Source: JACMLD01 sp038207265
Lineage (GTDB): Bacteria; Bacteroidota; Bacteroidia; Chitinophagales; Chitinophagaceae
Length of the DNA stretch: 64,000 nucleotides
Direction of reading: 5' to 3'
Assembly: GCA_038207265.1 (NCBI GenBank)
Contig: JBBQZZ010000019.1
Span: forward strand, 32,626-96,625
The stretch's first letter is position 1; every line of letters starts with the position of its first letter. This document shows positions 63,580-64,000 of this stretch, piece after piece. A program made the translations under genes and the position numbers. The notes beneath the pieces are model-generated. The model was given only the letters and a program-made list of their open reading frames with translations, was not told the DNA's origin and did no database searches.

Positions 63580-64000
63580 TCACAATTCCCTCACCGCATC
63601 TTTAAACTGCTTCCCCCTGTCTTCATAATTTTTAAACAAATCAAATGAGGCACATGCCGGGCTTAATAACACCACATCGCCGGGAGCCGCTAGGTGGTAG
63701 GCCACATGCACCGCATCTTCAGCACTTGAGGTATCTACCAGTTTCACTTCGCCATCAAAGGCTTCATGAATTTTTGCGTTATCAATTCCCATGCATACGA
63801 TGGCTTTTACTTTATCCTGAACTAACTCTTTCAACAAGAAATAGTCGTTTCCTTTATCGACACCACCCAGGATCAATATGGTTTGCTTAGTCATACTCTC
63901 CAATGCGTACCACGTGGAATTAACATTGGTTGCCTTGCTATCATTGATAAATTCAACTCCCCTGACGGTGGCTACAGCTTCCATGCGGTGCTCAAGGTTT
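63580..64000 (-). CDS. murD: UDP-N-acetylmuramoylalanine--D-glutamate ligase (C-terminal part)
   Basis: MurD adds D-glutamate to UDP-MurNAc-L-alanine. The window holds the last 140 or so residues, and the frame is open to the edge (LEHRMEAVATVRGVEF). The conserved FINDSKATNVNSTW, ILGGVDKGNDY and LLSPACASFDLFKNYEDRGKQF are all present. The rest of the gene lies beyond base 64000. Confidence 0.95.
   Translation of the reverse strand, partial: NLEHRMEAVATVRGVEFINDSKATNVNSTWYALESMTKQTILILGGVDKGNDYFLLKELVQDKVKAIVCMGIDNAKIHEAFDGEVKLVDTSSAEDAVHVAYHLAAPGDVVLLSPACASFDLFKNYEDRGKQFKDAVREL

Overview
The window is chromosomal DNA from a member of the Bacteroidota, most likely the Chitinophagaceae or a close relative. 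This is inferred from the A+T-rich sequence, the many short signal peptides ending in Ala-Gln, DUF4293- and DUF6427-like proteins, TAnnTTTG promoter elements, and the order of the division cluster murD-ftsW-murG-murC-ftsQ-ftsA-ftsZ. No rRNA, tRNA, CRISPR array, phage or insertion sequence was recognised.

Layout. 1-5540: a NatAB-like ABC exporter, a secreted barrel-like protein, a patatin phospholipase and a coiled-coil protein behind a tandem palindromic operator. 5600-7954: a small operon of AhpD-like, DoxX and a fused EamA-cupin protein. 7980-11995: a carboxypeptidase-regulatory-like protein, nitronate monooxygenase, sugar nucleotidyltransferase and glyA. 11975-17615 (minus strand): a four-gene unit of ECF sigma factor, membrane TPR protein, subtilisin-like lipoprotein and TPR-CHAT caspase-like protein, the most unusual part of the window. 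17835-23009: a PepSY-like secreted protein, DUF4293 protein, uvrA and a second sigma factor. 23108-29115 (minus): dsbD and its N-domain partner, purQ, a membrane protein and a large secreted protein. 29474-33600: kup, rhodanese and two tandem membrane-anchored alpha/beta hydrolases. 33703-38299: divergent oxyR/katA with an OxyR-type site between them, then two tandem S66 LD-carboxypeptidases. 38527-48844: metG, a hybrid histidine kinase, a beta-hydroxyacid dehydrogenase, a FadN-like beta-oxidation protein, a second ABC exporter and a small secreted protein. 48901-54848: a TIGR01777 epimerase, two large secreted proteins and an AsmA-like protein. 54866-64000 (minus): the division and cell-wall cluster with a terminator after ftsZ.

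How the genes work together. Most are housekeeping: peptidoglycan precursor synthesis and septation (murC, murD, murG, ftsW, ftsQ, ftsA, ftsZ), one-carbon and purine metabolism (glyA, purQ), translation (metG), DNA repair (uvrA), envelope thiol chemistry (dsbD) and peroxide defence (oxyR, katA, AhpD-like). The accessory interest lies in the sigma/TPR/subtilisin/CHAT unit, which looks like a self-regulated envelope protease pathway, in the palindromic operators before the coiled-coil gene, in the transporter-cupin fusion, and in several unassigned RNA-scale structures and dispersed intergenic repeats.
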